64,000 nt of DNA from Nemertoderma westbladi (taxonomy: Eukaryota > Xenacoelomorpha > Nemertodermatida > Nemertodermatidae): the NCBI GenBank assembly GCA_032718475.1, contig JAUCBJ010007248.1, positions 1-64,000 of the forward strand. Direction: 5' to 3'. Below the pieces are notes generated by a model that worked only from the letters and a program-made list of their open reading frames with translations, ran no database searches and was not told the DNA's origin. A program made the translations under genes and the position numbers. Of this stretch, positions 48,899-60,800 are shown piece after piece; the first letter of the stretch is position 1; each line of letters opens with the position of its first letter.

Positions 48899-50324
48899 TT
48901 AACCCTATTACCACTGGGGGGGGGGGGGGCGAATCGGCCCCTTCCTAGTTTTTAGTTGCTGTAACTATGCAACCACATTACGTAGCGGCCCAATTTTTTG
49001 TGAGAATTAGCCAAATTTAATGCTGCATCTTTTGCAAAAAACGCCGTTGCAATTGGATTTCTACTTTTCGATTTGGGTACCACCTCAAAATTTGGTCTCC
49101 AGCACCAAAATTTTTGAAATTTTCGAATTTTACAAAATCATTCGTGATTTAGTAATTATTTATGTTTGGGCTATTTTTATTTATTTTTATTGGTTTGGAT
49201 CACTCTAATGCTCTATACAAGCATGTAAGTGTAGTGGTACGTCATTTTTGGAGCACCAAATTTAGGGCGTGGCACTTTAAAATTTCAAAATTATTTTATT
49301 CGGAAAATTTACTAAAGTTCTGATTTCGAAGCATTTTTATAGGTTTTCTGGAGCGCTGAATCGATTGAAAGTAATATAGAAGCCTGAAGACTTAGTGGTT
49401 CGCCATTTTTGGTGCACCAAAATTAGGGCGTGGCACTTCAAATTTTGAAAAATACGAGATTCGGAAAATTCACTAAAGTTTTGATTTCAAATTAATTTTA
49501 TAGGTTTTCTGGAGCGCTGAATCGATTGAAAGTAATATAGAAGCCTCAAATCCTTTGTGTACGTAATTTTCGGTGCACCAAAATTAGGGCGTGGCACTTC
49601 AAATTTTCAAAATTACTTTATTCGGAAAAAACACTAAAGTTTTGATTTCAAAAAATGGCTAACTTCTAAGTCTTCAGGCTTCTATATTACTTTCAATCGA
49701 TTCAGAGCTCCAGAAAACCTATAAAAATGCTTTGCAAATCAAAACTTTAGTGTATTTTCCGAATCTCATATTTTTCAAAATTTGAAGTGCCACGCCCTAT
49801 TTTTGGTGCACCAAAAATGGCGAACCACTCAGTGTTCAGGCTTCTATATTACTTTCAATCGATTCAGCGGCCCAGAAAACCCATAAAGATGCGTTGAAAT
49901 AAAAAAATTAGGGGCATTTTCTGAATATCTAATTTTTCAAAATTTGAAGTGCCACGCCCACTTCTTAGGTGCACGAAAAATAGCATCCACTTCAATTTTT
50001 GGAAGTGGAATATAATCACATTCGATTCAGCGTCTTGAAAAACCTACTAAATCTAGCCAACACTGCCACACTATAAGTTTTTAGAAAACGAAAAATTTTG
50101 TAATTTTGTCCTGGGACTACTTTTATTTTTCATCAAAATTATGAGTCCCTGCTTATGAAATTTTAACTTTTTAAGGTTTGGTAGTGTTCATCTATAGTTG
50201 TTTCACCAACAGCCCAAATTTTGTAGGATTTCATTGGACGACGACAAAAATATAGTGGGTGGGCCGTATCGGCCCCCCCCCAGTGGTGCTAATGGTCAAA
50301 ACACCCCAGTGGTAATAGGGTTAA
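48899..50324. mobile_element. TTAA-flanked piggyBac-like element C, foldback with G-tracts
   Basis: TTAA (48899-48902) plus CCCTATTACCACTGGGG, with the exact 17-bp inverted copy before TTAA (50321-50324). G/C runs sit next to both ends (about 48915-48929 and 50273-50281). The interior is an imperfect palindrome: about 145-bp units (ATCGATTGAAAGTAATATAG, GGGCGTGGCACTTC) run forward to about 49650 and then in reverse. It is non-coding and related in plan to A and B but with a different interior. Confidence 0.85.
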
Positions 50325-50393
50325 GGTAAATTAGCTGCAATAATAAATATGTTAATACGTAGTAACTCAATAATTCATTTAATCACAATTTAA

Positions 50394-53015
50394 TTACTTA
50401 TCCTTTAATAGCTGTCTTTCCTTAAAACTTCTGATACTATCTACGCGCCTTTCGTCAGTTTTGTCGCGCTGTGTATTGTTGAAAAAAATATTAACAATAG
50501 TGCGGTGCAATATGTCTACTAGATGATTATGGTTATCACAAAAAGAAATATCTTCAGAGTGGTGTAGACCATAAGTCTTTAAAAAATGTAATGCTAACTT
50601 TCGTGCAGGAACTTTAGAACTATAAAATAAAGTTTCTACACATTCCAGCCTAATAAAGCAGCTGGCTATGCTATTAGTGAACTCATCACTCGGAACTTTA
50701 AGTCCACTTCGGTTGAGGATATTAATATATTCGTTCGACTCACTAGAAATAGAATCTTCAACTTCTACCATAACTAAAGTGGGACAGTACTTGCAGGATT
50801 TGAACTCCTTAGAATCCTTACTATGCAGTTTTCTAATTAAATAACCAGCAATGTATCTTACAACTTCTAGACTTTCACCTTGAATTTGCGATTCTAGAAT
50901 AGAGTTTTCTAAGCAGCATACAGCAATGTCAAATTCATGAAATGATTCAACTTCCTTGCGGGCATCAGGCTTTATAGAATCCTCAGCCCAGAAATCGATT
51001 TCGCTATGCAAGAGAGTACGTAAACGGGAAATACGTTCAGAATTGTTTACCTCGAGTAAAGAAACCAAAAAACGCCCGCCGCTCATTTGTCTATATTGTG
51101 AATATCTCAATTCGAGAGGGTCCGAACTTAGTCTAGATGTTAACACATACTGAAATCCTTCAGCCAATAAATCATCAATCAAATCTGCTGAGCCACGTAG
51201 CGTTTGAATGAAGGCATTTCCCGTCTGTGGTGTTAATGTGTTCCCACGCCAGCTATCGTACGTATTACCCAATTGCCAAGTACTAATCCAGTCTGCCAAA
51301 ACACGAAAAAACGTAGTTTTGTTATCACCCTGTTCAACTGCATTTCCGAGATAATTGTTGGGATGGTATCTTTGTTTGGAATTGCTAATGATCCACCAGT
51401 TATGAATAAGCGATAAAAACTTAGCTGAGGAAATTCGGTTGGGAAAATATCTCAACATAGCGACTGTAGTCTGCTCATCGAAAATAGCCAATGCCAGCGG
51501 TACTGACTGTTTATTGTTGCCTGGGTGGATTGCTCTGTATGTTAACATGGGGGCCATGTGCAAATGGGAATCTAGCTGATCTTTATCGTGCAAGTCAAAG
51601 AGATCTTTCCACCGACATTGACCCTTAGGCAAAGATATGATATCTTTAAAAGCATTAAAACAAAATGCTGGAAAATAAAATACTTTCCCATTTAGAAGAC
51701 TGTTTCGTAAATTCTTTAATAAATGCACGTTATCGTAGAGTAAGTAAACCTTGAATCCACTGAAAGTTATTACACGGTTCATTAAGTTGTCAAGTGGATA
51801 ACTTCGATGACATTCTAGTGGGGGATACTTTTTAAATAGGTTTGCAAACATGGATACATTAACCGACAGATTATCGGTTATTATTTACCTTTAGACCAAT
51901 GTCTAGACATTGTTGAAGAACAGAAACGGTTTCATCGGTTTGCCAACTAGATCTGAGGCTTACTATAGGTACTGAATGGACAATGTAAGAAACTCCTTTC
52001 ATCAGACTAACGACCATAAAACAAACAATCTCTGTGTATTCATTCCTATAAGTTCGCCTTGGCTGTAAGTTACGGCTTTCTCTAATTTCATTCCATCTAT
52101 TAATAATACAACATCCTTATCTATAGTCCCTTTTTCGATCAAAGCCGAAAGAGCTCGTAAGGCATCCACACCACCAGATTGGAGTTTATTTAATACCGAT
52201 ATTGAAGGCAATTTTACCTCCTTTAGTAATAATCGATAAGATTGAGCTGATGTGTAACGCATCATAAGAGCGAAACGGATAACGTTATGAGAATAAGGTG
52301 GTCTGCCGTATTTATCATAATGTTGCACTTTCAATACCTCTTCAAAAATATGCGAACGATTCAAGTTTCCAATGTTGCGCAAATAGGTGACAAAGTTTTC
52401 AATTTGCGTCAAATTGGTCAACTTCGCAGAGGAAGATTTCGTAAACCAAAGTGGCAATGGAACTGGTCGCTGAGCATAATCAAGTTTTACATGCAGATCG
52501 GGCGTTATTTTAATAACCTCCCAGAGTTTAGGCATCCCACGCTCGCCATCTATTTCCAACCGATAAAGAAGTAATCTATCCTCATTTTTGTCAAACGTAT
52601 AACCAGAAGGACAGCAATTGATGGTTAGGTCTGCGAAAGTTGAGACTTTATACCGGCTATTGAATTCCTTTATTTCGTCGGGTTGGTAAACTCTAGGCGT
52701 TGGCTCCTTCCGTGGCTGTTTAACAGTAGGTGTTAAAGAATCTGGTGTTCCTGGAGTCGCGATATTTGGTACTGGCGAAATAGACCAGTCTAAAGCAACA
52801 TTTCCAGCTGGTGTTATCTTAAGGAATTGCTGTTCGAAGTGATCACTGCAGATTCGCGAATGAGTTGACACCGAAAAATCTTGCCTGTTCACGAATTTAA
52901 CCCATCGCTGTTTTAAATCCTCATTGCTGGGGAACATAAAGCTTGGCTTCCGAGGCTGACCTTTATACCCGGTTTTACAATTATATATACAGCATTTATT
53001 AACCATACTGAGCAT
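50394..53015 (-). pseudogene. THAP-domain P-element-type transposase, frameshifted
   Basis: The N-terminal frame (start ATG 53015 or 53006, to 52002) has a C2CH THAP DNA-binding finger (CCIYNC ... CSDHF). It then has the P-transposase core with an acidic motif LLIDGMKLE like that of THAP9. The C-terminal frame (51851-50394, about 485 residues) matches the rest of a P/THAP9-type transposase. The 150 bp between is coding in other frames: one shift lies near 52010 and another near 51880, each about one base. So the gene is full-length but inactive as read. The substrate would be P-type DNA transposon ends, and no inverted repeats were identified here. It starts only 70 bp from element C, which is unrelated to it. 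Confidence 0.85.
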
Positions 53016-54040
53016 TGAATTTACTGACAAAACATATAGGCCTAGCAGTTTAGTCTAGGCTACTGTTGTGCGTTGTATTGGGTATTACTGTATTAGATGC
53101 CTACCCAGCAGCCCAGTTACCTCCAGAGCAAATTGCAAATCTCGCTTTCTGAGGCAGGTTGTAGGGTCGAGGTTAGGGTCTGAACTTACAACCTTACAAG
53201 AGCGGCGTCCCGATAAACCATAATTAAAATTGTTACCGGTACATAACCTGTAACCCTAACCTTACATTCCTAAAGCCCGAAGTGGTGCTGAGGCTCTAAT
53301 CTAATTAGAAGGGCATGACAATATTACTTAGGCCTATGGTTTTGGCATGACCAACTACCGGTAACTAGCTAGGTATTGATACAGACACACACAGCCTAAG
53401 ACTCTGACAATGGACAATACCGACAGCGGATTATATTACAGTATTACAGTAGTAACTGCTGACCTGTCTGCCTGTACCGGTAGGCCTACCCTATACCGCA
53501 TCCAGCATGAGTCAGTCAGACAGACAACAGGTAACAGAATCCAAATTCTAAAACTAATGGCCTTGATTTTCGAGGCCTGATAAGGTGACCTATCAGGCCG
53601 TATAATATAGTAGCCCATGCTACTACCTCCAAAGTGCCAATTTTCCTTAGTCTTATTTTATTTCTCTTATGTTCCCCCCTGAGTAGTAGCCTAAACAACT
53701 TCATTGAAACAGCGTCTGCCATAGTCTGCTATGTTAAACACTACCGAATGGCTCCTGCCCCTCCCACTTACTATGGTTACCATTGTGTATATGTGACATA
53801 CGTTACCACTGTGTATATGTAACATATGCGGTATAAGGGCAGCCCACAGACGGAAGTAATTTAATTAATTCATGTCTACTGCTTGGTGTTTGACCTTGAA
53901 AAGTAGGTGGGTTGCAGACGTTTGGTAAAGTCTTTAACATGATAGACTATGACAGTCGCAACATCTAAAAGGTAAATAAACACTGACTAGCGCCAGCCGA
54001 CAATACCACAATTCTATACTTATCGCTAAGCAACAAGTTG
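53016..54040. other. Intergenic DNA, no gene seen
   Basis: Contains TAGGCCTA, ACCGGTA and TACAGTA words typical of this genome. No exon was recognised. Confidence 0.4.
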
Positions 54041-54183
54041 TGGGGCGAGCCGCGTAGTGAGTATAAGGTTATAGTATTTATAATATTATTTTAATTTGAT
54101 TATTCTACCTATGGGGCGAGCCATGAAGTGAGTGATAGCATCGAAGTAAGGTTATTGTATTTATAATATTATTATTTTAATTT
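54040..54183. repeat. GGGGCGAGCCATGAAGTGAGTG repeat module
   Basis: Two imperfect copies of a GGGGCGAGCC...AAGGTTATTGTATTTATAATATTA unit lie here, and two more at about 55430-55525. The LINE at 54184-55279 sits between them, ending in TGATCAT on both sides, so it appears inserted into this repeat. Confidence 0.6.
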
Positions 54184-55279
54184 GATCATTTACTTAAATC
54201 CGTTAAAACTGAAAGTATTTTGTTTGGTTCCAAAAGAAAGTTAAAGAAGGTAACTAAGTTTGAAGTCACTAGTAATGGACATAAGATTGAAAATAAAAAG
54301 GAAGTTAAATATTTAGGCGCCACATTGGATAACTGCTTATCAGGAGAAAGTACAGTGAAAAATATTTTCTCGAAAGTTAACAGTAGGCTTAGGTTTCTAT
54401 ACAGAAATAAAAATAGTTTGAACACCGACTCCCGCAAGTTACTTTGCTCTTCTTTAATACAGTGTCACATGGACTATGCGTGCTCTTCTTGGTATGAAGG
54501 CTTAACCAAACAGCTTAAATGTAAATTACAAGTAGCTCAGAATAAAGTAGTACGATTTATTAAAGACTACAAACCTAGGCACCACCTAACTCCAGATGAC
54601 TTTTCTGAATCTGGACTACTTAACTTAGATAGTAGAGTTAAGCAGCTACGCCTTAACCATGTGCATAAAGTGTATAATGGTAAATGTCCCAATTACCTAA
54701 AACAAAAATTCAACAGAGTACGCGATACACACTCTTACAGTACCAGAGCTAGTGCTTCAAACTTCTACCTCCCGAATTGTAAATCCTTCGAATCTGATAC
54801 TTTCTTTTTTAACGGTATTAAAAATTGGAACGCTCTGCCTAATGAAATTAAAAACCTAAATAATCAACATTCTTTTAAATCTGCAGTTAAATCTCACCTC
54901 CATGTGCAATGTAAAAATAGGTACAATAGTCCTACAGTAAGTTATTAGTTTATTAATTATTTACAATTTATACTGTAATTACGTTTTATAATAAATTGTT
55001 CTGTACATTACATCTTTATCGTTGAGTCGGGCATTGTCACGCTCTCGGTAAAGTTGTACATGTACATAGTGTAATTACGTTTTATATTGGTTTTAGGTTA
55101 GCGTAGTGTAATATTGTATTTGTAACCAAGTAACATAAAGGACCCCCTTGGAAATAAGCTGCAAAGCTTTAGGGGTAATCCTATATGTTATGTTGGACAA
55201 TACCTTTATACCGGTACATTGTTTGGTGTATTTGTTATTGTTTTTACATAATGTATAAATAAATCTATCTATCTATCTA
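54184..55279 (+). pseudogene. 5'-truncated LINE (Jockey/CR1-like), RT C-terminus and 3' UTR
   Basis: The frame to 54948 encodes the thumb/C-terminal part of a non-LTR reverse transcriptase (phrases EVKYLGATLD, CSSLIQCHMDYACSSW, WNALPNEIKN). The RT catalytic motifs are missing through 5' truncation. A 330-bp 3' UTR follows, with AATAAA near the end, and finishes in (TCTA)n. Its last 130 bp recur at 33672-33805. The near identity of the two tails suggests a recently active family. Confidence 0.85.
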
Positions 55280-55706
55280 TGTTACCGCTTTATTTAAAAA
55301 TTTCTCCCACCACCTCATCCGCTTATCCCGCTATCACCATCCACCCAATCTTCTTCCTCATGCTCAGCATCATTACCACCACCACCATAACCCAACATCT
55401 CCATCATTCCTTCCAACATTGTAAAAATGGGGCGAGCCATGAAGCGAGTGAAGCCTTAGCATATGGGTGCCATTAATGAGTTGTGGGGCGAGCTACGACG
55501 AAGTAAGGTTATTGTATTTATAATATGATCATTATACCAACAAATATTTCAACCGATAATTCATTATACCAACAAATAATTTAACAAATTTATAATTTTC
55601 TACCATAAAATAATAATAATTTTTTAACCATGTCTGACTCGTTACAGCGACACCACCTACGAAAGCGACCTATTTATAATAATAAAGTTTCTACCGCTCA
55701 AAAGAT

Positions 55707-56957
55707 TCACACTGAATGTTTAATCTTCTTTATTTGAGGTACGTCTTCATCATCCACGATGTCCTCTTCAAAGTCACTGATATCTTCATACTCATAGCTA
55801 GGTGTTTTATTCACGACAAGATCAATTTTTCGCTTAAGCACTTGTTCTTTCATGGCTTGAGGTGTTTTCATCTGAGCACTTGCATCCCCAACGAGGGTAT
55901 CAATATCCTTATAATCATTCTTTTTTTCAGCGCCACCTCCAAGCTCACTTTCCGCAATCGTTGGCAACCAGATTTTTTTCTCACCTATTTTCTTAGCGGT
56001 GACTTATACTGCCTCGGACGTCTGCAGCTGTCTAGCGTTGTTCAGCATTTCCACTTTCATGAGTTCCTCGTCCGCTAATTCATCAATCGCAGCCTCAACA
56101 ACTAACTTTTTAATCGGTAGAAAGTCACACCTAGTCGGAATATCGTGGCCCGCATACTTCTGTAATTCCTTAATTATCTTGACATCTGCGTTGTTTCGAG
56201 GGATGAAAATAACCTTGGTGTCGAAGTTGTGGGACAAATATATCCGTTTTCCGTTAACGATCGATGTGTACCTTATACTAACCTCGTCGATATTCTCCTT
56301 AACATTCTTATCTATGTTAAAGTCGAGCAAACAGAATTCATCCGCTCTGAGATTCAACCCATCGTAATATAGAACACCCTTCCGCTGTCTACCTATATCA
56401 TCCGCTTCCCAAACGCCGACAAATCGTTGCCCTTCAAAGTCGTAGATATATCCAATGTACCCACAATCTTCGAACTCCATAAAATTCTCATCGTGAATTT
56501 CCTTCTGTTTTGGTTCAATACGGGAAAGAACGACTTTGCCGTAGATGCTTTGTAAGACATCTAGAATTCTTCGAGAGATAAAGATTGATGCGCCGTTTTT
56601 CCCAATGCGTAAGTACGCGTGATTTATGGGTGTTATATACAAATTACCTCTGGTATATTCCTTATAATATTCAATAGCTATTTTCTTATAATTGAGGAAG
56701 TCAAATAGGAATCTTATGTTCTGGTAAGTAAGACTTACCGATTCTTGCACGATGTTGCGGCCTTTGTTGGCATCACCCCAACGATTGAATCGAACGTATT
56801 TCCCATTAAATGCTTTTATTTCCATTCCTTCCTCCAAACACTCGAGACTCCACAAACTCTTACCCATAGCCACTGTTACGTATGGGGTGGGTACACTGCT
56901 AGTAGAGCTACTGCTTAATGGCATCATTTTTGGTTGTGGCGGTTTCACAGATTCCAT
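55707..56957 (-). pseudogene. Unknown Polinton-associated protein, split by one in-frame stop
   Basis: From ATG 56957 the frame runs 317 residues to TAA at 56004-56006. The same frame is then open again to 55707 with no shift, so a single stop divides a protein of about 416 residues. The first part (about residues 30-110) has a pattern of strands and a helix resembling the PC4-type single-strand DNA-binding fold (IKAFNGKYVRF ... SVSLTYQNIRFLFDFL), and a similar pattern may repeat once. The tail is strongly acidic and ends with a basic KKIKH patch. A nuclear DNA-binding role beside a DNA polymerase is plausible but unproven. The upstream GTG-started extension to 57020 looks like a signal peptide but lacks an ATG. 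Confidence 0.5.
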
Positions 56958-57020
56958 CGACAAACTTTGTGAAATATTAAGTGTAAAAATAATCAATAAT
57001 ATTGCGCTAAAACAATGCAC

Positions 57021-57268
57021 GAAAAAATATGAAATAATGAATTAACCCGAATGATGAAATAAAGTATTTTACGACGTATTTATAATATAATGATGGGCTA
57101 TCGGGATAATGGGTATATTTTAACCACTCAACCGGTTTAATCGGTATTGTCCTGAGAGAATTTTTGGGGCAGCTTGAGTCTATAGATAAGATCATTTTTT
57201 CGAATATATTATTCATTATTTCATTTCTTTTCGGAATTTTTTTAGGTAAAATACACCGTAATAAAAAA
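57021..57268. promoter_or_regulatory. Divergent intergenic region of the Polinton-like element
   Basis: The two neighbouring genes are transcribed away from each other, so promoters for both should lie in this AT-rich 250-300 bp. A TATTTATAATAT run near 57076 could be a TATA-type element. No further motif was identified. Confidence 0.3.
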
Positions 57269-57763
57269 ATGTTTCCAATAACACAACCTGAAAATAGTCA
57301 CTGTGGGCCTAATTCAATTATTCCAATAAAAATTGAATTGTTAACCCCGAAAGCTCGAGTGCCTGTATGTGGATCATATAGTCCAGCTGGGATTGACATA
57401 TATAGCGCTGTGAATAGAACAATAGAGCCACGCTCGCGAATTTTAATTGAGACCGGCGTTAAAATATATGTAGCCACCAATTATTTTGGAAGAATTACAC
57501 CGACTTTTACCTTAGCAAAAATTGAAATCGATGTTGTCGAATGCATACTGGATTCGAGCGTTGCACGCAGTAATATAGATCAACTTGTAATTATATTGAT
57601 TAACAACACATCTAAGGAATACGTTGTAACATCGGGCGATAAAATATGCCAGCTTATATGCCAACAATGTAATGCGGCAATACTCTACGTTTCTAATATT
57701 TATTCGGATGATTATTTCGGGCTTTTACCGACGAATTTAACAACCGTATGGGGAAGAGATTAA
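57269..57763 (+). CDS. dUTPase-fold protein with eroded catalytic motifs
   Basis: From ATG 57269 the product is 164 residues, the usual size for a trimeric dUTPase. Motif 1 (AGIDIYSA) and motif 4 (GDKICQLI) are clear. Motif 2, normally GRIAPRSGLA, reads GRITPTFTLA and so lacks the Arg-Ser pair. Motif 3 lacks the usual D..Y.G signature, and the Gly-rich motif 5 near the C-terminus is not recognisable. The fold is therefore probably kept while dUTP hydrolysis is lost, as in dUTPase-related proteins of some DNA viruses. A frame extension upstream to 57164 adds a hydrophobic segment but starts without ATG. The frame is intact, unlike the polymerase beside it. Confidence 0.7.
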   Translation: MFPITQPENSHCGPNSIIPIKIELLTPKARVPVCGSYSPAGIDIYSAVNRTIEPRSRILIETGVKIYVATNYFGRITPTFTLAKIEIDVVECILDSSVARSNIDQLVIILINNTSKEYVVTSGDKICQLICQQCNAAILYVSNIYSDDYFGLLPTNLTTVWGRD

Positions 57764-58300
57764 TTCGGCATTTCACCGTACATATTAATAAATATGCGGC
57801 ATTAAACGCATAACACCAAACTCGGTTGGTGACACATGTCAATACTATTTCGGTACTCTTACACGTTTTTATAAAGCCTAGTTAATAGAACATATAAATA
57901 GGATAATTTGTCAGTTCAGTAAATTTTGGTTGGTTAAATGGTTTCTAGTGTAGGGTGGCTGGCTGGGTATTGGATATGTTTATCTACATATAATCTACAG
58001 CATATCTTTCATTGGTATAATATTATTAATTATGGATTAAATTTTAAGCATAAAGCAATATTGTAAATATGTTTCTGTAGCTACGTTAATAAATATATTA
58101 TAATTGTAATAATTGTAATGGCGGAGATTACTTACGTTTTTTGCGGTTGAAATATACTGAAGAAAAATTATTTACAGCATTTACGCACACATTTCGATGG
58201 GTACGTTTGTGATAATTATAATTGCCGAACTACTTCCAAAAGAATAGCAATATTTCACAGTAAAAGATGTTGCGGGTTGTCTCGCCCGAATTATACCTAA

Positions 58301-60800
58301 AGCAGTTATACGCTATCCTGCCCAACATGCTCCGAAGATTTCGAAAATTTCGATTCATATATCGAACATAATTGCCATCGAAACCATTACAATTCTCGCA
58401 AACGCAAACATAATCAAAAACAATCAGAACCGACATTTCAACCGGATCTCAACGTTGGTTCGCCTGTAAGCATTACAAACAGCTCAGATACACCCAACGA
58501 AGGTTTTCATCTCTCGAAAACATGTCACGAATCCCGCGTTCAGGAATATACCCATAATGTGCCATCTAATGAGATGTATCCAGATGTACCGAATTATTTA
58601 AATTATATGGGGATATATGCTTCACGTGCTTTTAACTTGACTGCGTCAACTTTTATTGATATGTTTTATAAAGTGTGGGTGATTGCTTCGGTGATAATGG
58701 AGCGCGATGACGCTAATTATACATTACAGGATGAATTCCATTTTACTTCGATCGGTACAGATAATTATATTGAAAATAGCCCGGATTTTGATGCGTGGTA
58801 CTCCACAGTCATTTCCCATATTTGCGAAAAAATATCGCGATTTATTAGACGGGGTAGCGGTTGGAAACTTATAACTGTATCGTGCATTAAACTTTCTATT
58901 GCGTCATACTTGCGATCGGTATATCGTTTTGGACATAGTGGTGATGCCAACCAATCAATCCCAACAAAATTAAAAAATAAACATTGTATAATAAATGTGC
59001 CGTGTAATGGAGGTGAATGTTTTAAGTGGGCGGTCCTGACAGCAAAATTTTCTAAACAATATCAGATGATCACACACTGCGCCATGTTTCACGCCAAAGT
59101 TCTTATAATCAGTATTTAGGGTTTTTTTAATTTAAGCGAATTAGATTCTACCCTATCATGGAAACTAAATATTCTAAAATTTGAAAAAAATAATCCAAAT
59201 TATTTAATAAATTTATTGTATTTCGATAGAAGTAGCGAGAAAATTTCCTTTCTACGACAACCGAGCGCTAAAAAAGCTGAAGGTAAAAGACTGCTAAATT
59301 TATTGCTTATTGAACGCCAAAATTTAACCTCGACAAATCACATCATCGGTGTTTCCAACTTAAATAGATTATTTAACGGTCGTGGGGAAGGCAATAGCGA
59401 CACTCATTGTCTTCGTTGTGAGCGATGTATTCGTGGTTTCTACAGTCCAAATGCGTTAGAACGCCAAGGTGTTGGCAAGGCGGGCGCCAAATAGAGGAGA
59501 TGCCATCTAAACTGAATTTACGGTTTACTAATTACTATAAGTCTGTGAGTACACCTTTTATAGTATATGGGGATTTCGAAGTGGTGCTAGCCCCAGCAAA
59601 TAATATAAAAAAATATTATATAGCCGAACATCTCCCATCGGCGGCTTCATATTTGATTGTCCCTAATAGCGAGTTAATTAACCCGCCAAATTTATTTTTG
59701 TCTACATTTAGACAAAATATTGATAATAACTCGGTACAGAATTTTATCGATAGTCTGGTTTTCGATTTATTTAAGTGCCATGAATGGTCTACCTTTAACA
59801 CACACCACCCCAAACACCTGGATCAGACACAACACCAAGCTTACATACATGCTACGAATTGCTTTAATTGTAAATCATTTTTTCGGGAAGATATAAATCC
59901 AAGTGTAATGCATCACAACCATTACAACGGAGCTTGTGTACGTGTATTTCCTGTAATAAACAATTAAGTGTTAAACGTCACCTATTCCCAGTTGTCTTAC
60001 ATAATTTTTATTTTTATGATTCACATTTAATTTTACAAAAAGGGTTCGCCGATAATAAATATAAAAACTGGGACATTAAAACCATCGCGAAAAATACTGA
60101 AAGGTATATCTCACTCCGCATCGATATTCCAATGTCAGAAGCACGGAAATGGACGTAAGAGGGCTCCCAACCAGCAAATCGATAACTATACGTTTATTGA
60201 TTCATTCGCGTTTATGGGGTTTTCCCTTTCTGCTTTGGCTGGGTTTTTGATGAAAGATGTGGTAGATTTAACAACCGTTATCCCACACACCGTGAAGCAA
60301 ATGAGAAAATTATATCCAAATATAACCGACGAAATTTTACGACGTAAGTCAGTTTTTCCTTATGAATATGTCGATTCATTAAATAAATTGGGGGATACTA
60401 AATTACCGCATCTGAAAGAGTTTTACAGCGAATTAACATTAACATCTATTAGCCCTGAAGAATATACATTTGCTCATCTTTCGTGGGAACAATTTGGATG
60501 TGAGACACTTTTTGATTATTTGGAAGCTTACTTACATCTTGACGTGTTGCTACTGGCCGATATTTTTGAAAATGTTCGTGCTTATTGTACTAAACATTAT
60601 TCGCTCGAGGTCTCGAACTACTATACGATGGCGGGGGTCAGTTGGGACGCAGCCTTGAGATATTCCAAGTCACATATTCGTCTACTCGCAGACCATGAAA
60701 TGTATTTAACATTCGAAAATTCCATTAGGGGCGGAATTTCTTACACCAACCTTCATATCGCAAATTCGAATATACCGGACACAGAAACTGTGACGGGATC
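58301..60800 (+). pseudogene. Protein-primed family B DNA polymerase (Polinton type), broken
   Basis: The coding trace runs through all three frames. An N-terminal part (58301-59119) has a C2H2-like CPTCSEDF finger and the RRGSGWKL and CFKWAVL phrases typical of Polinton polymerases. A TAG at 59117-59119 is followed by open frame to about 59494. A shift leads to 59425-59967 with exonuclease motif I (VYGDFE) and a Cys/His pair. Another shift leads to 59934-60158 with motif II (HNFYFYDSHLI). A third leads to about 60175-60800 with motif III (YLHLDVLLLAD). The fingers/palm catalytic motifs are absent because a retrotransposon LTR starts at 60801. At least one stop and three frameshifts make it inactive. 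It is described here as an old copy only. Confidence 0.85.

Larger units (their letters stand above)
55630..60800 (+). mobile_element. Polinton/Maverick- or adintovirus-like element, partial
   Basis: The protein-primed family B polymerase, dUTPase-fold gene and a divergent third gene lie together in a block that is AT-rich and gene-dense unlike its surroundings. This matches integrated Polinton/adintovirus-type DNA elements. No integrase, capsid, protease or packaging ATPase is in the window, and terminal inverted repeats were not found. The right side is interrupted by an LTR retrotransposon at 60,801, so more of the element may lie past the window. A short frame, MSDSLQRHHLRKRPIYNNKV and onward (55631-55738), overlaps the end of the minus-strand gene and is of doubtful reality. 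Confidence 0.7.

Noticed and set aside
56958-57020. Signal peptide on the Polinton-linked minus-strand protein
   Set aside because: The hydrophobic stretch is reached only with a GTG start. The first ATG (56957) lies after it.
57164-57268. N-terminal membrane segment on the dUTPase-like protein
   Set aside because: It needs a TTG start. The ATG at 57269 gives a normal dUTPase length.
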